Assembly (NCBI GenBank): GCA_947259225.1
Contig: CAMYLK010000025.1
Location: 1-34,417, forward strand
Length of the DNA stretch: 34,417 nt
Reading direction: 5' to 3'
Source: an uncultured Desulfobulbaceae bacterium
Lineage (GTDB): Bacteria; Desulfobacterota; Desulfobulbia; Desulfobulbales; Desulfobulbaceae
The notes beneath the pieces are model-generated. The model had not been told where the DNA came from, did no database searches, and saw only the letters and a list, made by a program, of their open reading frames with translations. A program made the position numbers and the translations under genes. The number at the start of each line of letters is the position of its first letter. Within the stretch, counting starts at the first letter, position 1. This document shows positions 1 through 8,487 of the stretch, piece by piece.

Positions 1-283
1 GTGGTTCGGATTCTTTGTGTTTCTGTTCATCTTGGCTAAAGTTTTTGGCTCCTGGTTATCAAGTTAACTTTTAAAATAATATTACTTAAACTTAGCAAGT
101 AATCAAGAGGGAAATAGCAGGGCAGGGCGGAGAAATAAGATAACAGTTTGTTTTTTAAAGGGTTAAAAGAGAGAGCGACTTGTTAACTTTTGCAATTTAG
201 TTAGCAAGTTTTATTTAACTAAGAAGCGGTAGCTGTTGAAAATGACAAGAATGGTCATAATTGTAACTATTTTTCTTGCGGGC

Positions 284-317
284 ACTCTTTATGGTTATTA
301 TTATAACTATAAAGAGT
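284..317. promoter_or_regulatory. 34-bp near-perfect palindrome upstream of toxin-antitoxin pair
   Basis: Two 17-bp arms (284-300 and 301-317) are reverse complements at 15 of 17 positions; the outer arms read ACTCTTTAT and ATAAAGAGT. The palindrome ends 22 bp before the antitoxin start. Phd/YefM-type antitoxins repress their own operons by binding palindromes near the promoter, so this is a likely operator (inference). The rest of positions 1-283 shows no supported gene. Confidence 0.5.
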
Positions 318-339
318 AATCCAAAATGGAGTCATACCC

Positions 340-603
340 ATGCAAACAATCGAAACATTTGTTCCTATCACTCAAGCGAAAGCAAAGCTTTTGGACATGG
401 TGAGGCAGTTGCACGATACAAACGATACCATTGCAATTACAAAAAATGGGGTCCCGGAAGCCGTTTTATTGTCCATGAAAAAATTTGAAGGCTTTTTAGA
501 GACAATAGATATTTTGGCTGATGCTGCAATGATGAAACAGCTTAAGGGGTCGGCAAAGGATGTAAAAACAGGTAAACTGATCGATCTTGATGAGGCATTT
601 TAA
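340..603 (+). CDS. Phd/YefM-family type II antitoxin
   Basis: This 87-residue protein has the N-terminal pattern of Phd/YefM antitoxins: a start such as MQTIETFVPITQAKAKLLDM, then an 'xIxITKNGxPEAVLLS' strand that forms the DNA-binding fold. The C-terminal acidic tail (ending LIDLDEAF) is the part that usually wraps the toxin. Expected roles are neutralising the toxin encoded next door and repressing the shared promoter. A GGAG ribosome-binding site lies 8 nt before the ATG. The stop codon overlaps the next start by one base (TAATG), so the two genes are translationally coupled. The family is clear; the exact subfamily is not. Confidence 0.85.
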   Translation: MQTIETFVPITQAKAKLLDMVRQLHDTNDTIAITKNGVPEAVLLSMKKFEGFLETIDILADAAMMKQLKGSAKDVKTGKLIDLDEAF

Positions 604-899
604 TGCGCTATAAAATCAGGATCACTGTTTCGGCAAATAATGCTGCAAAGAAACTCAATCCTGAAATAAAAAAAGCTGCCAAAGCGGCTTTGAAGGAGTT
701 AGCGGAAAATCCGTTCCTGGGCAAAGAGCTTCAAGCTGAATTAAGTAGCTTCAGATCTTACCGTTTCATGCGCTATCGAATCGTTTACAGAGTTGATGTT
801 GAGAGTAAACTTGTCATCGTTTGGGCAATCGGTCACAGACGGGATATCTATGAGAACATAGGAGATCGTCTTTTAGATTTTTCAGTTAAACCAGAATAG
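603..899 (+). CDS. RelE/ParE-superfamily toxin
   Basis: A 98-residue basic protein with RelE-superfamily features: an N-terminal helix rich in Ala and Lys, a middle 'ENPFLGKEL' turn, then a paired-strand core containing SYRFMRYRIVYRVD and a final strand ending VWAIGHRRDIYENI. The last segment matches the 'GHR-x-x-[VI]Y' ending common in RelE-type mRNA interferases. In the family, activated toxins cleave mRNA on the ribosome; ParE relatives poison gyrase instead. The RYR and GHR residues favour the RelE side. It is co-transcribed with the antitoxin (1-base overlap). About 12 residues extend beyond the usual ending, with no obvious role. Confidence 0.85.
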   Translation: MRYKIRITVSANNAAKKLNPEIKKAAKAALKELAENPFLGKELQAELSSFRSYRFMRYRIVYRVDVESKLVIVWAIGHRRDIYENIGDRLLDFSVKPE

Positions 900-941
900 G
901 CCCAGAGACTATATCCATGGTGGGGAACAGCGGGCATAAAA

Positions 942-975
942 AAACCCGGTGACAGGAAGGGGAGTCACCGGGTTT
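942..975 (-). terminator. Strong intrinsic terminator, probably bidirectional
   Basis: A perfect 12-bp stem (942-953 with 964-975, core CCCGGTGAC) closes a 10-nt loop. Read on the minus strand it is followed by a run of seven T, ending transcription from the small gene at 1036-1254. On the plus strand it is followed by a weaker T-rich stretch and could also end the toxin-antitoxin transcript. Confidence 0.85.
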
Positions 976-1035
976 ATCTTTTCACTCGGAAGTAAAGGAG
1001 GAGAAACTTCCTTGAGGGAGAAGGAATTACTTCAA

Positions 1036-1254
1036 CTACATGCCGAGAAGCGCTCCGAACCATGATTGAGCAAGGGTTATCGGACCACTGGCGACCACGA
1101 GACCACCGACCAGGCTAGCAAAGGACCACAATCCAACAATGGCAACGGCACCGACCATGGTCGCTACTGCTCCTCTGGAGATCTCTGCCTGAACAGCAAC
1201 GTTTGTTCTTTCACTTGTGCGGGTTCTGGTCATGGTATTGGTATTTGCGGTCAT
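1036..1254 (-). CDS. Small membrane protein of unknown function, 72 residues
   Basis: The start at 1254 is chosen because a strong AGGAGG site sits 7 nt upstream; a longer upstream frame lacks one. The first ~27 residues are Thr/Arg/Asn-rich and polar. From about residue 28 the chain is hydrophobic with small residues (AVATMVGAVAIVGLW, then SLVGGLVVASGP), giving one long or two short membrane segments, and it ends in SWFGALLGM. I do not recognise the family. The gene stands alone between a sigma-54-like promoter (1311-1326) and a strong terminator (942-975), which supports a real, separately regulated monocistronic gene. Confidence 0.7.
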   Translation of the reverse strand: MTANTNTMTRTRTSERTNVAVQAEISRGAVATMVGAVAIVGLWSFASLVGGLVVASGPITLAQSWFGALLGM

Positions 1255-1310
1255 GGCTTTTCCTCCTGGCTTGTTATGCGATTTCTTGTGTTCGTCTTTA
1301 CCTTTTCTAT

Positions 1311-1326
1311 AGCCACTTCCGTGCCA
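1311..1326 (-). promoter_or_regulatory. Sigma-54 (RpoN)-like -24/-12 promoter
   Basis: The minus strand reads TGGCACGGAAGTGGCT. The -24 element matches TGGCACG exactly, the invariant GG and GC are 10 nt apart as required, and the -12 box differs from TTGCT at one base. Transcription would start near 1300, leaving a leader of about 45 nt before the small-protein ATG. Sigma-54 promoters need an enhancer-binding activator; none is encoded in the window. Confidence 0.6.
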
Positions 1327-2314
1327 AAAATAAAATTTCAATAAAATCAATATATAATAAGAAGCGTGCGGTAAAATCCATGTCAGAGTGACATACTATC
1401 TTGCCAAAATGGCATAATATTCCAGCTCTGTTCTTATTGTCTCTATTACGGCCTGCAACAGGCTGCTCCCTCACTTATAAACGAATATAAAAACGACTTT
1501 TTTTTTCTTCATTTTGTCTCCATGTATAGGTGTGACTTTTTTATCTGTATAAACGTAATAATAAGTCGATAAATATGTTTTCTTCTTTAAATCTAACGCG
1601 TTATTTTATTATTTTTTCCGCAATGGCGCCCATCTGGATTGACCTTTAAAGCAAAGATGGACAGTTGAGGTTGCTTGCAGGGGATATATGATTGACCGCT
1701 GTGTTTAAGCGGTCAATCCCCAAGAAACTCGACAGGTGTTACGTACAGTAGACATCTCAATTTTGAGTAGACGTACATATTGATGTGACTGGCGGGTCGA
1801 AGCTCTATTGTTAATGGCCCGTTATGTGGGTAGATATGCACTTTCCGATATCCGAATCGTAGGAGCAATTCTAGTTATAATAAGAGCCCTGTTTCGGCAT
1901 CGAAAATTGGCCCGGAAAGCCGAATGAAAGGCTGTCAATTCAGTGGTTGACAGCCTTTCATTATTTCAAGCAAGAGTCAAGCAAAAACGCAACGCCTTTC
2001 CAACTTTAATTCCGTATTATTGATTACATACACATTATCTTCACCTGCTTCCCTGACGCTTTGGCGCCGAGAGTTTCTTCAATAATTTGAGGGTTATTCC
2101 CACACTGCTTTTGAAGGGTATAGGTTTTTGCCTATCAAAAGGATAGATACCAATGATTGTCTGGTCCACTCCATAAGGCAGGTGAAGTTTTCATTGCTGT
2201 AGCAGAAATGGCCTTCTCGATGTTGTGTAAGTAAGATTTCTGCACAATACCTCCGTAACAGTAATCGCCTCTTTCGGTCCGCCTCTCATCTCTTGCTCCT
2301 CTGAAAGTTACCGG
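1327..2314. other. Intergenic region with two hairpins and no supported gene
   Basis: Nearly 1 kb without a convincing coding frame. It holds a 10-bp inverted repeat (1691-1700 with 1708-1717) and a perfect 16-bp inverted repeat (1923-1938 with 1947-1962). It also has a short GTAGAC direct repeat around 1749-1772. The left third is AT-rich with T-tracts. Nothing matches a tRNA, a known riboswitch or an insertion sequence that I can name. Confidence 0.5.
1923..1962. other. Perfect 16-bp stem-loop
   Basis: AATGAAAGGCTGTCAA pairs perfectly with the downstream arm across an 8-nt loop. There is no clean T-tract on either side, so a terminator role is uncertain. It lies about 350 bp beyond the 3' end of the minus-strand cytochrome gene. 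It could be a processed transcript end or a small RNA structure. Confidence 0.4.
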
Positions 2315-5300
2315 CTAAGGTAAGCAAACCGACGGATCAATAACCGTGGCACCCGAAGGTACCGTGACATCAGTGGGGGGCACCGCTCCAGTAGTAAGAT
2401 AGATGCCATCCACACGATAAAGCCCCTCGCGGACCCAGATATTGAATGTATGATACCCTGCGGTGCCAACGACAATGGTGTTGCCGGAGCCTCCATCCAC
2501 TTCTACGAAATTGGTCCATTCCCAGGTATCCTGTGAGGTTGAGCCGAGCGCAGCGGTCCAAGCCCCATCCAGGCCGACGAACACAGAATTCCAGGTAGCG
2601 CCATAATCGTCGTAGCTACGTAGCCAGATGTTATAGGTTCCTGCGGTTGGGAAATCCAATTCATACTCTTTCCCTTGTTGAGTCGGTGGTGTAACAAGGT
2701 TGGTATTAGAGCCGATCAAAAAACCTGGGCCATTGAAGCCGACCGGGTTCGTTCCCACCGTAAAATAATAGCTACCTTGTACGATTGAGCTGGTAAAATT
2801 TTCCGCCTCAAAGTAGGTGCCGGCGGGGTTAACGACAGGTCTACTGCCGCAGCCCTGGAGTGTGATAAAGTTATTAGCAGTGGGGCTGCCGGTTGCGTCC
2901 AAAACGCCGTCAGCGGCATAGAAACGATAGTCACGCATGCCGCCAGTTCTATATATAACAGGTCGGGTCAGTGTATAGAACTTGCCATCGGTGTAGACGG
3001 TGTCATCACCGTCCACTCCTGTCATGGCATACTTCTCTCCGGCCTCATAGCTGCTGCTGCCGTCCTCGTCTATCCATACCTCAATAACTGAAGGTGGATT
3101 ATTATCGGCATCGGTATATTTTACCCGGAAGGTAAAATCGCTGCCCGAGAGCGCACTTTCGGGGTCCACACCGTCGCTTTCGTAGTTGCTCTCGCCTGTC
3201 CAGTCCAGTGTCGGTGCAGTGTTTGTTACCTCGAACGTGTTGTCCGATGTGGGGGGACCGGTTGCGGCAGACGCGCCGTCAGAGGCATTGAAACGGTATT
3301 TGAGCGCTCCATCCCCGGCAAGGGCCAGTGAAACGCTAAAGGTATACAGTTTACCGTCAGTGTAATCGGTGTCCCCTGCATCCACTTCGGTCATGGCAAA
3401 GGGCTCACTCACATCATAGAAGTCGTCGTCATTTACGTCTATCAACACCTTGATTGGCCAAGGCGGGTCATTATCAGCATCAGTATATTTCACCCGGAAG
3501 GTGAAACTGTTAAGATGCGCACCACTGTCAGGGTCTAACCCGTCGCTTTCGTAGTTTGGCTCACCGGTCCAGGCCAGGGTCGGCGCAGCAGGGCCCGGAA
3601 TCCTCGCATTGGTGCTGAATGCTGAGGTCTGATACGTTGGAATCGTCGTATAATGGTTGGTTCGAGTAGCCGTAATCCAGTCGCCGGGATTCAGTCCAGC
3701 ACCGGAAATATCCACATCCACTGGGTTTCCAGTTGCCACCACGGCAGAACCAATGAAAGTCTTGCCCTCACCATACTCGGTACCGTCGAAGTCAGAGAGG
3801 TAAACTTCAACGATATCACCAGCCTGTGAGCCGCTACCACTTGAAACACCGCTAACGGTGACCGTCGATGTGCTCGCCGCAGAAATGGTCGGCCGCGATA
3901 TAAAATTGTTGCCACCATCCAGGAAAATGGCATCGTCGCCTGTATCATTGCCATTATCGTAGAAAGAATTCTGTCTGATATCAACATACCTGGCATTGCT
4001 GTTGTAGAGTTCCACGCCGGCGGCACTCATATTGGTAATCACGTTACCGGCCTCGCCTGTATCGCTGCCGCCAATGGTCACGCCATAAACGTATCTTACC
4101 ATTATACCCCTGCCGCAGCTTTCAGCTCCGGAATCAGCACAGAACATTTCATCCTTTTCAGGATTGGTACCAATGAAGTTACCGAAGATCTTTGTGGTGT
4201 AATTTTCCGCCTCATAGATATAGATTCCGCCGGCCCAGTTGACGTGGGTAGAGCTTGACGGCTTGATGACATTACTGTTTCTCAGGTTATCATCTGTTGT
4301 AGCGACACTGGGACCACCGATGACATTGCCGCCGCCGGAAGTATTTAAGTACACCCCCGCGTAAGTAGGACTGACGGCGTCTATCCAACTGCCGCCGGAA
4401 TAGTAGACCCCGATCTGGTTGCCTCTGATTGTTGTGTTGGCAGAGGACCCGACCAGATTAATGCCATAGGTCGAGCCGCTGATAATGTTGCTGGAAATAG
4501 AGGCATCAGTCGCAGCATTCCCAACATGGATCGCTGAAGCCCCGGTCGTGGGACAGGGAGTGCCGTCGGGGAACAACCCGAAGACATTATCGTTGACATA
4601 AGCGTCACTGCTATCCGAGAGATTGAGCCCGGTACTGGACGCGCAGCCGAAGTAATTCTGGTTGTAGCTATTGGCATATTGTCCCGAGAGGGATGCTCCC
4701 TGACCATTAGGGATAGATGTGTACCCATCCGTGTCCGATGAGAAGCCGAATTGGTTATACTCCAGCGACGTGTCGTAGCCGGAACTCGCAACACCAAAGG
4801 TAAAGCCGGTGATCTGAAGGCTCTCGATATATACACCGCCACCAGAGATGTTGAAACCAGTGGTGCTGGTTCCCCCTTTGTTTATTCTGATCTCCGGGCC
4901 ATTCGGGTTGGTGTCACCCTGGAGATTGGTTTGGGATCCGCCATCAATGATTATATCGTCCTTGGTTATCGGCGGTAGATCAGACAAGATGCCTATCACG
5001 GCCACACCTTTAACGAAACTGGGATCAGTATCCGGAATATTAAACCAGATGGGACTGTTCCCGCCTGCCGCTTCTAGGTCTGTTATTACCTGCCTGAGGC
5101 TTCCCACACCCGCATCACTGGTGTTGGTGACAATGTATGGCGGGCTGATGTTGAAATCATTATCCGAAGCATCATAGGCCTCATTACCGGCCTTGTCCCG
5201 GGCGGCCAGGCTTATTCTTGCATTGTGAGTGGTGTTGGCCGTCACAGTCCAGTCATAGGAGCCGTCATTGGCTTCATCGTTGGCAATGGGGCCGGGCCAT

Positions 5301-8300
5301 GCACCGCCGGAATTCCAGGAATACTTGAGGAATATCGGGTTGGTCTTCAGGTTGGTGTCGCTGATATCAGTGCTGGTCCAGGTGATGGTCTGGGTGCTGC
5401 CCCTGGTCCAGAATTCGGCCAGCACCGGATCTGCATTGCCATTAGGAGCTGTGAGGGTGGTGGCCAGGATAGCAGGGTCGGTAGTGTCCAGAGTGATTGT
5501 GTCGTTCTGATTTCCTGAGGCACCTAGTATGTTTCTTACCTTGCAGTAAACGGTATAGCTGCCATCACCACCGGAGATGGGGTACGTAAAAGGAGATGCG
5601 TACGGCCCCCAGCCGTCTCCTGCATTATCCGGCCATAGATTTGTTGAAAAACCAGCATCCTGTGCGCAGATCATTTCTGTTGGATTATTGCTGATGGTGA
5701 AGGAGACATTAACTGAATTGTTGTTAGTGTAGCCTGCCTCAGCGGCTGCTGGATCGAAGCTGTTATTGTCAGTAACCGTAATGCTGCTTAATACTGCTGC
5801 ACCGGTCGGTTGAATGATAAAATCACCATTCGAGGCATCCGAGGCCTGGTTGCCGGCTTTATCTGTAGCGGTCAATCGTACCTTCACCGTACTGCTCTCA
5901 ATAGCTGGTACGGTCCATTGATGTGTACCGTCATTGACTTCACCGAAGACAATAGTATTGGGATAGGTCCCGCCGCTGTCTGTTGAATAATTAAGCGTTA
6001 TCGGGCTGGCCTTCAGACTCGTGTCCGCCACACCGCTCCAGGTGATGTCGTACAGGGTATCCTGGTTCCATGTCTCTGCACCGTTAGGCGAGGTTAGAGA
6101 GCTGCTGCCAACGATCGGATTTGTAGTGTCGAGTACTATGGTTGCGTTTTTTGCTGCGGACTGGTGAGTGGCATCCTTCAACCTGCCGAAAATCGACTTG
6201 CTCCCCTCCCCGGCGGTCAGGGAATATGTGTACGTTGCATTAAAGGCTAACCAGCCGGTGGAATTAACTGAAAATCCTGGGTCCTCGGCAAATTCCATAT
6301 GTGTCGGGGTGGTGCCACTGTTGGTTATGGTTACAGTTACCGACTGGCTGTTGGTATAACCGGCTTCAGCTGCGGATGGATCACTGCTGATGTTGTCGGT
6401 CACGGAAATGCTGTTCAGGATCGGGGGGTGGTCCCGGTAGTACTTGGTATCTACTCCATGACATGCGACAGCACAGCGATTGGCATAGGTAGCACCGGGT
6501 CCTACCTGACCGTAATCGCCTATTCCGTCGGTGCCCCAGGTAATCTCAAAATCACCATGGGTCATTCTCTTGGTGGCGTTGCCGCCAAAAGAGTCGCCAT
6601 GCGGATTGTGGCAGGTAAGACAGGTAATATTGCTATTGCCCAGGCCTGGACCTTCTGAGTACCACTGGTTGCCAAAGGTGTTCACGTCGGCTAGGTGGTC
6701 CCAGTGGATATTGGCCGGTACATCAGAGGTACCACCATTCAGCCCGCTTGTCGATTCGTTGCGAAAACCTGTGGTGATGGTACCCGCAGGGTAGGGATTC
6801 GTCGAACACTCGTACACACCTACGTTTGTATCATATTTGATCAGCGCTTCCTCATTGTGGCAGGAATAACAGAGTCGAAAAGTTGCAGCAGAATAGCTCG
6901 CACAGGTATTTTCAGTATTCGGGATAATCATTGGGTCCTGGCCATCGACATCACTGAGCCGGTACCCCTGTTTGTAATTGTTGGAAACTTTGGCATAGGT
7001 TTTCTTACCGTCAAAATTATGAGGCATAGCAAGACCATGGCAGGCGTTACATTCTGTTACCGCTGAACCATGCCCTGAGACATAATAGCCCCATGTAGAG
7101 TTGTCGCCAGCCACATCAGGAGCTTGGCGACCATTGATATTTGATGTTCCGGAATCATGACAGGTAACGCACCAGCGTTCCTTGCCGGTTTTCAGGCTTG
7201 AGCCGTTGGTAGTGTAAATACCGTTGCGCCAGTTGGCCTTGGCGCCAACCACTGCATCGTTCAGACCGTCATAAGGACCGTCCCCGCTGTGGCAGTCATT
7301 ACAGATATCTGTCTGCGCAAGCGTGAGTTCGGCATTCGGATCTGCCTTGGAACGGAACTTTGGGAGTTTGGCGGTATTATGACAATCTGCACAGGCAAGT
7401 ACCGGCCTCGGACCGACAAAGTCGTCATCGCTCTCGGTATGGGTGGAATGGCTCTGGGTACTTCCCTTATAGGTGCCCGGAAGAGATCCACTATAGCCAT
7501 CTTCGTGCCCATGGCAGGTTCCACAATCAGTCTCACCTCCACCATGAATGAATCCATCGCTATGTTTGTGGCAATCAATGCATTCCCTGTTCTCAAAATG
7601 ATTCTGCTGGGTGCCGTCTGCGAGCCAGTATGTCGTCTGTGTATGGCAGACCTGACATATTCCCTGAGGGATGGGATTCACCTTGTCAACATAACCCGGA
7701 CCTGCAGCCTGAAGGAATCGAACCGTTTTATCTCCACTCCTTACATAGGGCGCCGGCAGGCTCTGATCTATAATATCATCAAGGACCAATCTGCTCCGAA
7801 TCAATTTGCCATACACAATAGCAAAGCTGTCGCCGTCAGTAACCTCGCTCAGATCGATGGGCCCCTGAACGGTAAGGGTGTTTGTCGTATTGCCGGTGAT
7901 CGTATAATTGTAGTACGGAGATGCGATGTTGGGAATCAGGATGTAGCCGGCATACTGGTTCACTGTCCACGGATCTCCAGACACACTCAGGGTTGATGTT
8001 GCTACGGTGGCAGAGGTGCCGCTATAGAGATAACTGGCCCCTCCGTATGCTCTGAATTGATCCTGTGCATGCTGATTATGGCAGACCCAGCACTCTACTG
8101 ACCAGTTGCCGTAATCATCGTCGGCCTGCAGGCTCGAGTGAGTTTTCATGTAGGGAGCAATAACCTCGTTATGGCAGCTCCAACAGAGCGTATTGAACTG
8201 CGTGTCATCAATATCGACCGGTGGATGAGCCGTCCAGGCGGGCATACGTTTTGGTTGAGAAGATGTTATATCATGACAGGAATCACAGCCTATGCCATTT

Positions 8301-8410
8301 GATTCATTATGCGGAGCGTCAAGGGCATAAACACTGCATGCGGACAGCAACAATAGTACAATTGATAGTGTAAATGATTGTACATCGACCATCCTGTATT
8401 CAGCAGTCAT
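2315..8410 (-). CDS. Giant multiheme cytochrome c lipoprotein with beta-helix and carbohydrate-binding-like C-terminus
   Basis: A 2031-residue exported protein. Residues 16-25 end in a textbook lipobox (LSAC, Cys25), so it is probably an outer-membrane lipoprotein. Residues ~42-650 carry twelve CXXCH heme sites plus one unusual CX3CH (CAVACH) as the last. Residues ~655-1090 contain two copies of an 'ITVTDN...EAGYTN' plus 'TxPNGxxxW...ITW' Ig-like pair. Residues ~1092-1600 look like a right-handed parallel beta-helix (NosD/pectate-lyase style; it opens NTSDAGVGSLRQV). Two tandem ~115-residue 'LxWTGExNYESDGxDP' modules follow. The last ~180 residues resemble a CBM6/malectin-like sugar-binding fold (YFEAENF near its start). 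An AAAGGA site 7 nt upstream supports this start. The neighbour upstream (77 nt) is the propeller protein, likely in one transcript. Inferred role: cell-surface electron transfer with adhesion. The function of the individual repeats is unproven. Confidence 0.85.
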   Translation of the reverse strand: MTAEYRMVDVQSFTLSIVLLLLSACSVYALDAPHNESNGIGCDSCHDITSSQPKRMPAWTAHPPVDIDDTQFNTLCWSCHNEVIAPYMKTHSSLQADDDYGNWSVECWVCHNQHAQDQFRAYGGASYLYSGTSATVATSTLSVSGDPWTVNQYAGYILIPNIASPYYNYTITGNTTNTLTVQGPIDLSEVTDGDSFAIVYGKLIRSRLVLDDIIDQSLPAPYVRSGDKTVRFLQAAGPGYVDKVNPIPQGICQVCHTQTTYWLADGTQQNHFENRECIDCHKHSDGFIHGGGETDCGTCHGHEDGYSGSLPGTYKGSTQSHSTHTESDDDFVGPRPVLACADCHNTAKLPKFRSKADPNAELTLAQTDICNDCHSGDGPYDGLNDAVVGAKANWRNGIYTTNGSSLKTGKERWCVTCHDSGTSNINGRQAPDVAGDNSTWGYYVSGHGSAVTECNACHGLAMPHNFDGKKTYAKVSNNYKQGYRLSDVDGQDPMIIPNTENTCASYSAATFRLCYSCHNEEALIKYDTNVGVYECSTNPYPAGTITTGFRNESTSGLNGGTSDVPANIHWDHLADVNTFGNQWYSEGPGLGNSNITCLTCHNPHGDSFGGNATKRMTHGDFEITWGTDGIGDYGQVGPGATYANRCAVACHGVDTKYYRDHPPILNSISVTDNISSDPSAAEAGYTNSQSVTVTITNSGTTPTHMEFAEDPGFSVNSTGWLAFNATYTYSLTAGEGSKSIFGRLKDATHQSAAKNATIVLDTTNPIVGSSSLTSPNGAETWNQDTLYDITWSGVADTSLKASPITLNYSTDSGGTYPNTIVFGEVNDGTHQWTVPAIESSTVKVRLTATDKAGNQASDASNGDFIIQPTGAAVLSSITVTDNNSFDPAAAEAGYTNNNSVNVSFTISNNPTEMICAQDAGFSTNLWPDNAGDGWGPYASPFTYPISGGDGSYTVYCKVRNILGASGNQNDTITLDTTDPAILATTLTAPNGNADPVLAEFWTRGSTQTITWTSTDISDTNLKTNPIFLKYSWNSGGAWPGPIANDEANDGSYDWTVTANTTHNARISLAARDKAGNEAYDASDNDFNISPPYIVTNTSDAGVGSLRQVITDLEAAGGNSPIWFNIPDTDPSFVKGVAVIGILSDLPPITKDDIIIDGGSQTNLQGDTNPNGPEIRINKGGTSTTGFNISGGGVYIESLQITGFTFGVASSGYDTSLEYNQFGFSSDTDGYTSIPNGQGASLSGQYANSYNQNYFGCASSTGLNLSDSSDAYVNDNVFGLFPDGTPCPTTGASAIHVGNAATDASISSNIISGSTYGINLVGSSANTTIRGNQIGVYYSGGSWIDAVSPTYAGVYLNTSGGGNVIGGPSVATTDDNLRNSNVIKPSSSTHVNWAGGIYIYEAENYTTKIFGNFIGTNPEKDEMFCADSGAESCGRGIMVRYVYGVTIGGSDTGEAGNVITNMSAAGVELYNSNARYVDIRQNSFYDNGNDTGDDAIFLDGGNNFISRPTISAASTSTVTVSGVSSGSGSQAGDIVEVYLSDFDGTEYGEGKTFIGSAVVATGNPVDVDISGAGLNPGDWITATRTNHYTTIPTYQTSAFSTNARIPGPAAPTLAWTGEPNYESDGLDPDSGAHLNSFTFRVKYTDADNDPPWPIKVLIDVNDDDFYDVSEPFAMTEVDAGDTDYTDGKLYTFSVSLALAGDGALKYRFNASDGASAATGPPTSDNTFEVTNTAPTLDWTGESNYESDGVDPESALSGSDFTFRVKYTDADNNPPSVIEVWIDEDGSSSYEAGEKYAMTGVDGDDTVYTDGKFYTLTRPVIYRTGGMRDYRFYAADGVLDATGSPTANNFITLQGCGSRPVVNPAGTYFEAENFTSSIVQGSYYFTVGTNPVGFNGPGFLIGSNTNLVTPPTQQGKEYELDFPTAGTYNIWLRSYDDYGATWNSVFVGLDGAWTAALGSTSQDTWEWTNFVEVDGGSGNTIVVGTAGYHTFNIWVREGLYRVDGIYLTTGAVPPTDVTVPSGATVIDPSVCLP

Positions 8411-8487
8411 ATTGCAGTCCTTTCCCTTCTTCCATTATACATAAAGCTGGTTTGCCTGACGCAATCAACATCTTTATCTTTTTCAAA

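Noticed and set aside
7289..7996. 235-codon plus-strand frame opposite the giant cytochrome
   Set aside because: Antisense shadow of the heme region; no supporting translation signal or domain.
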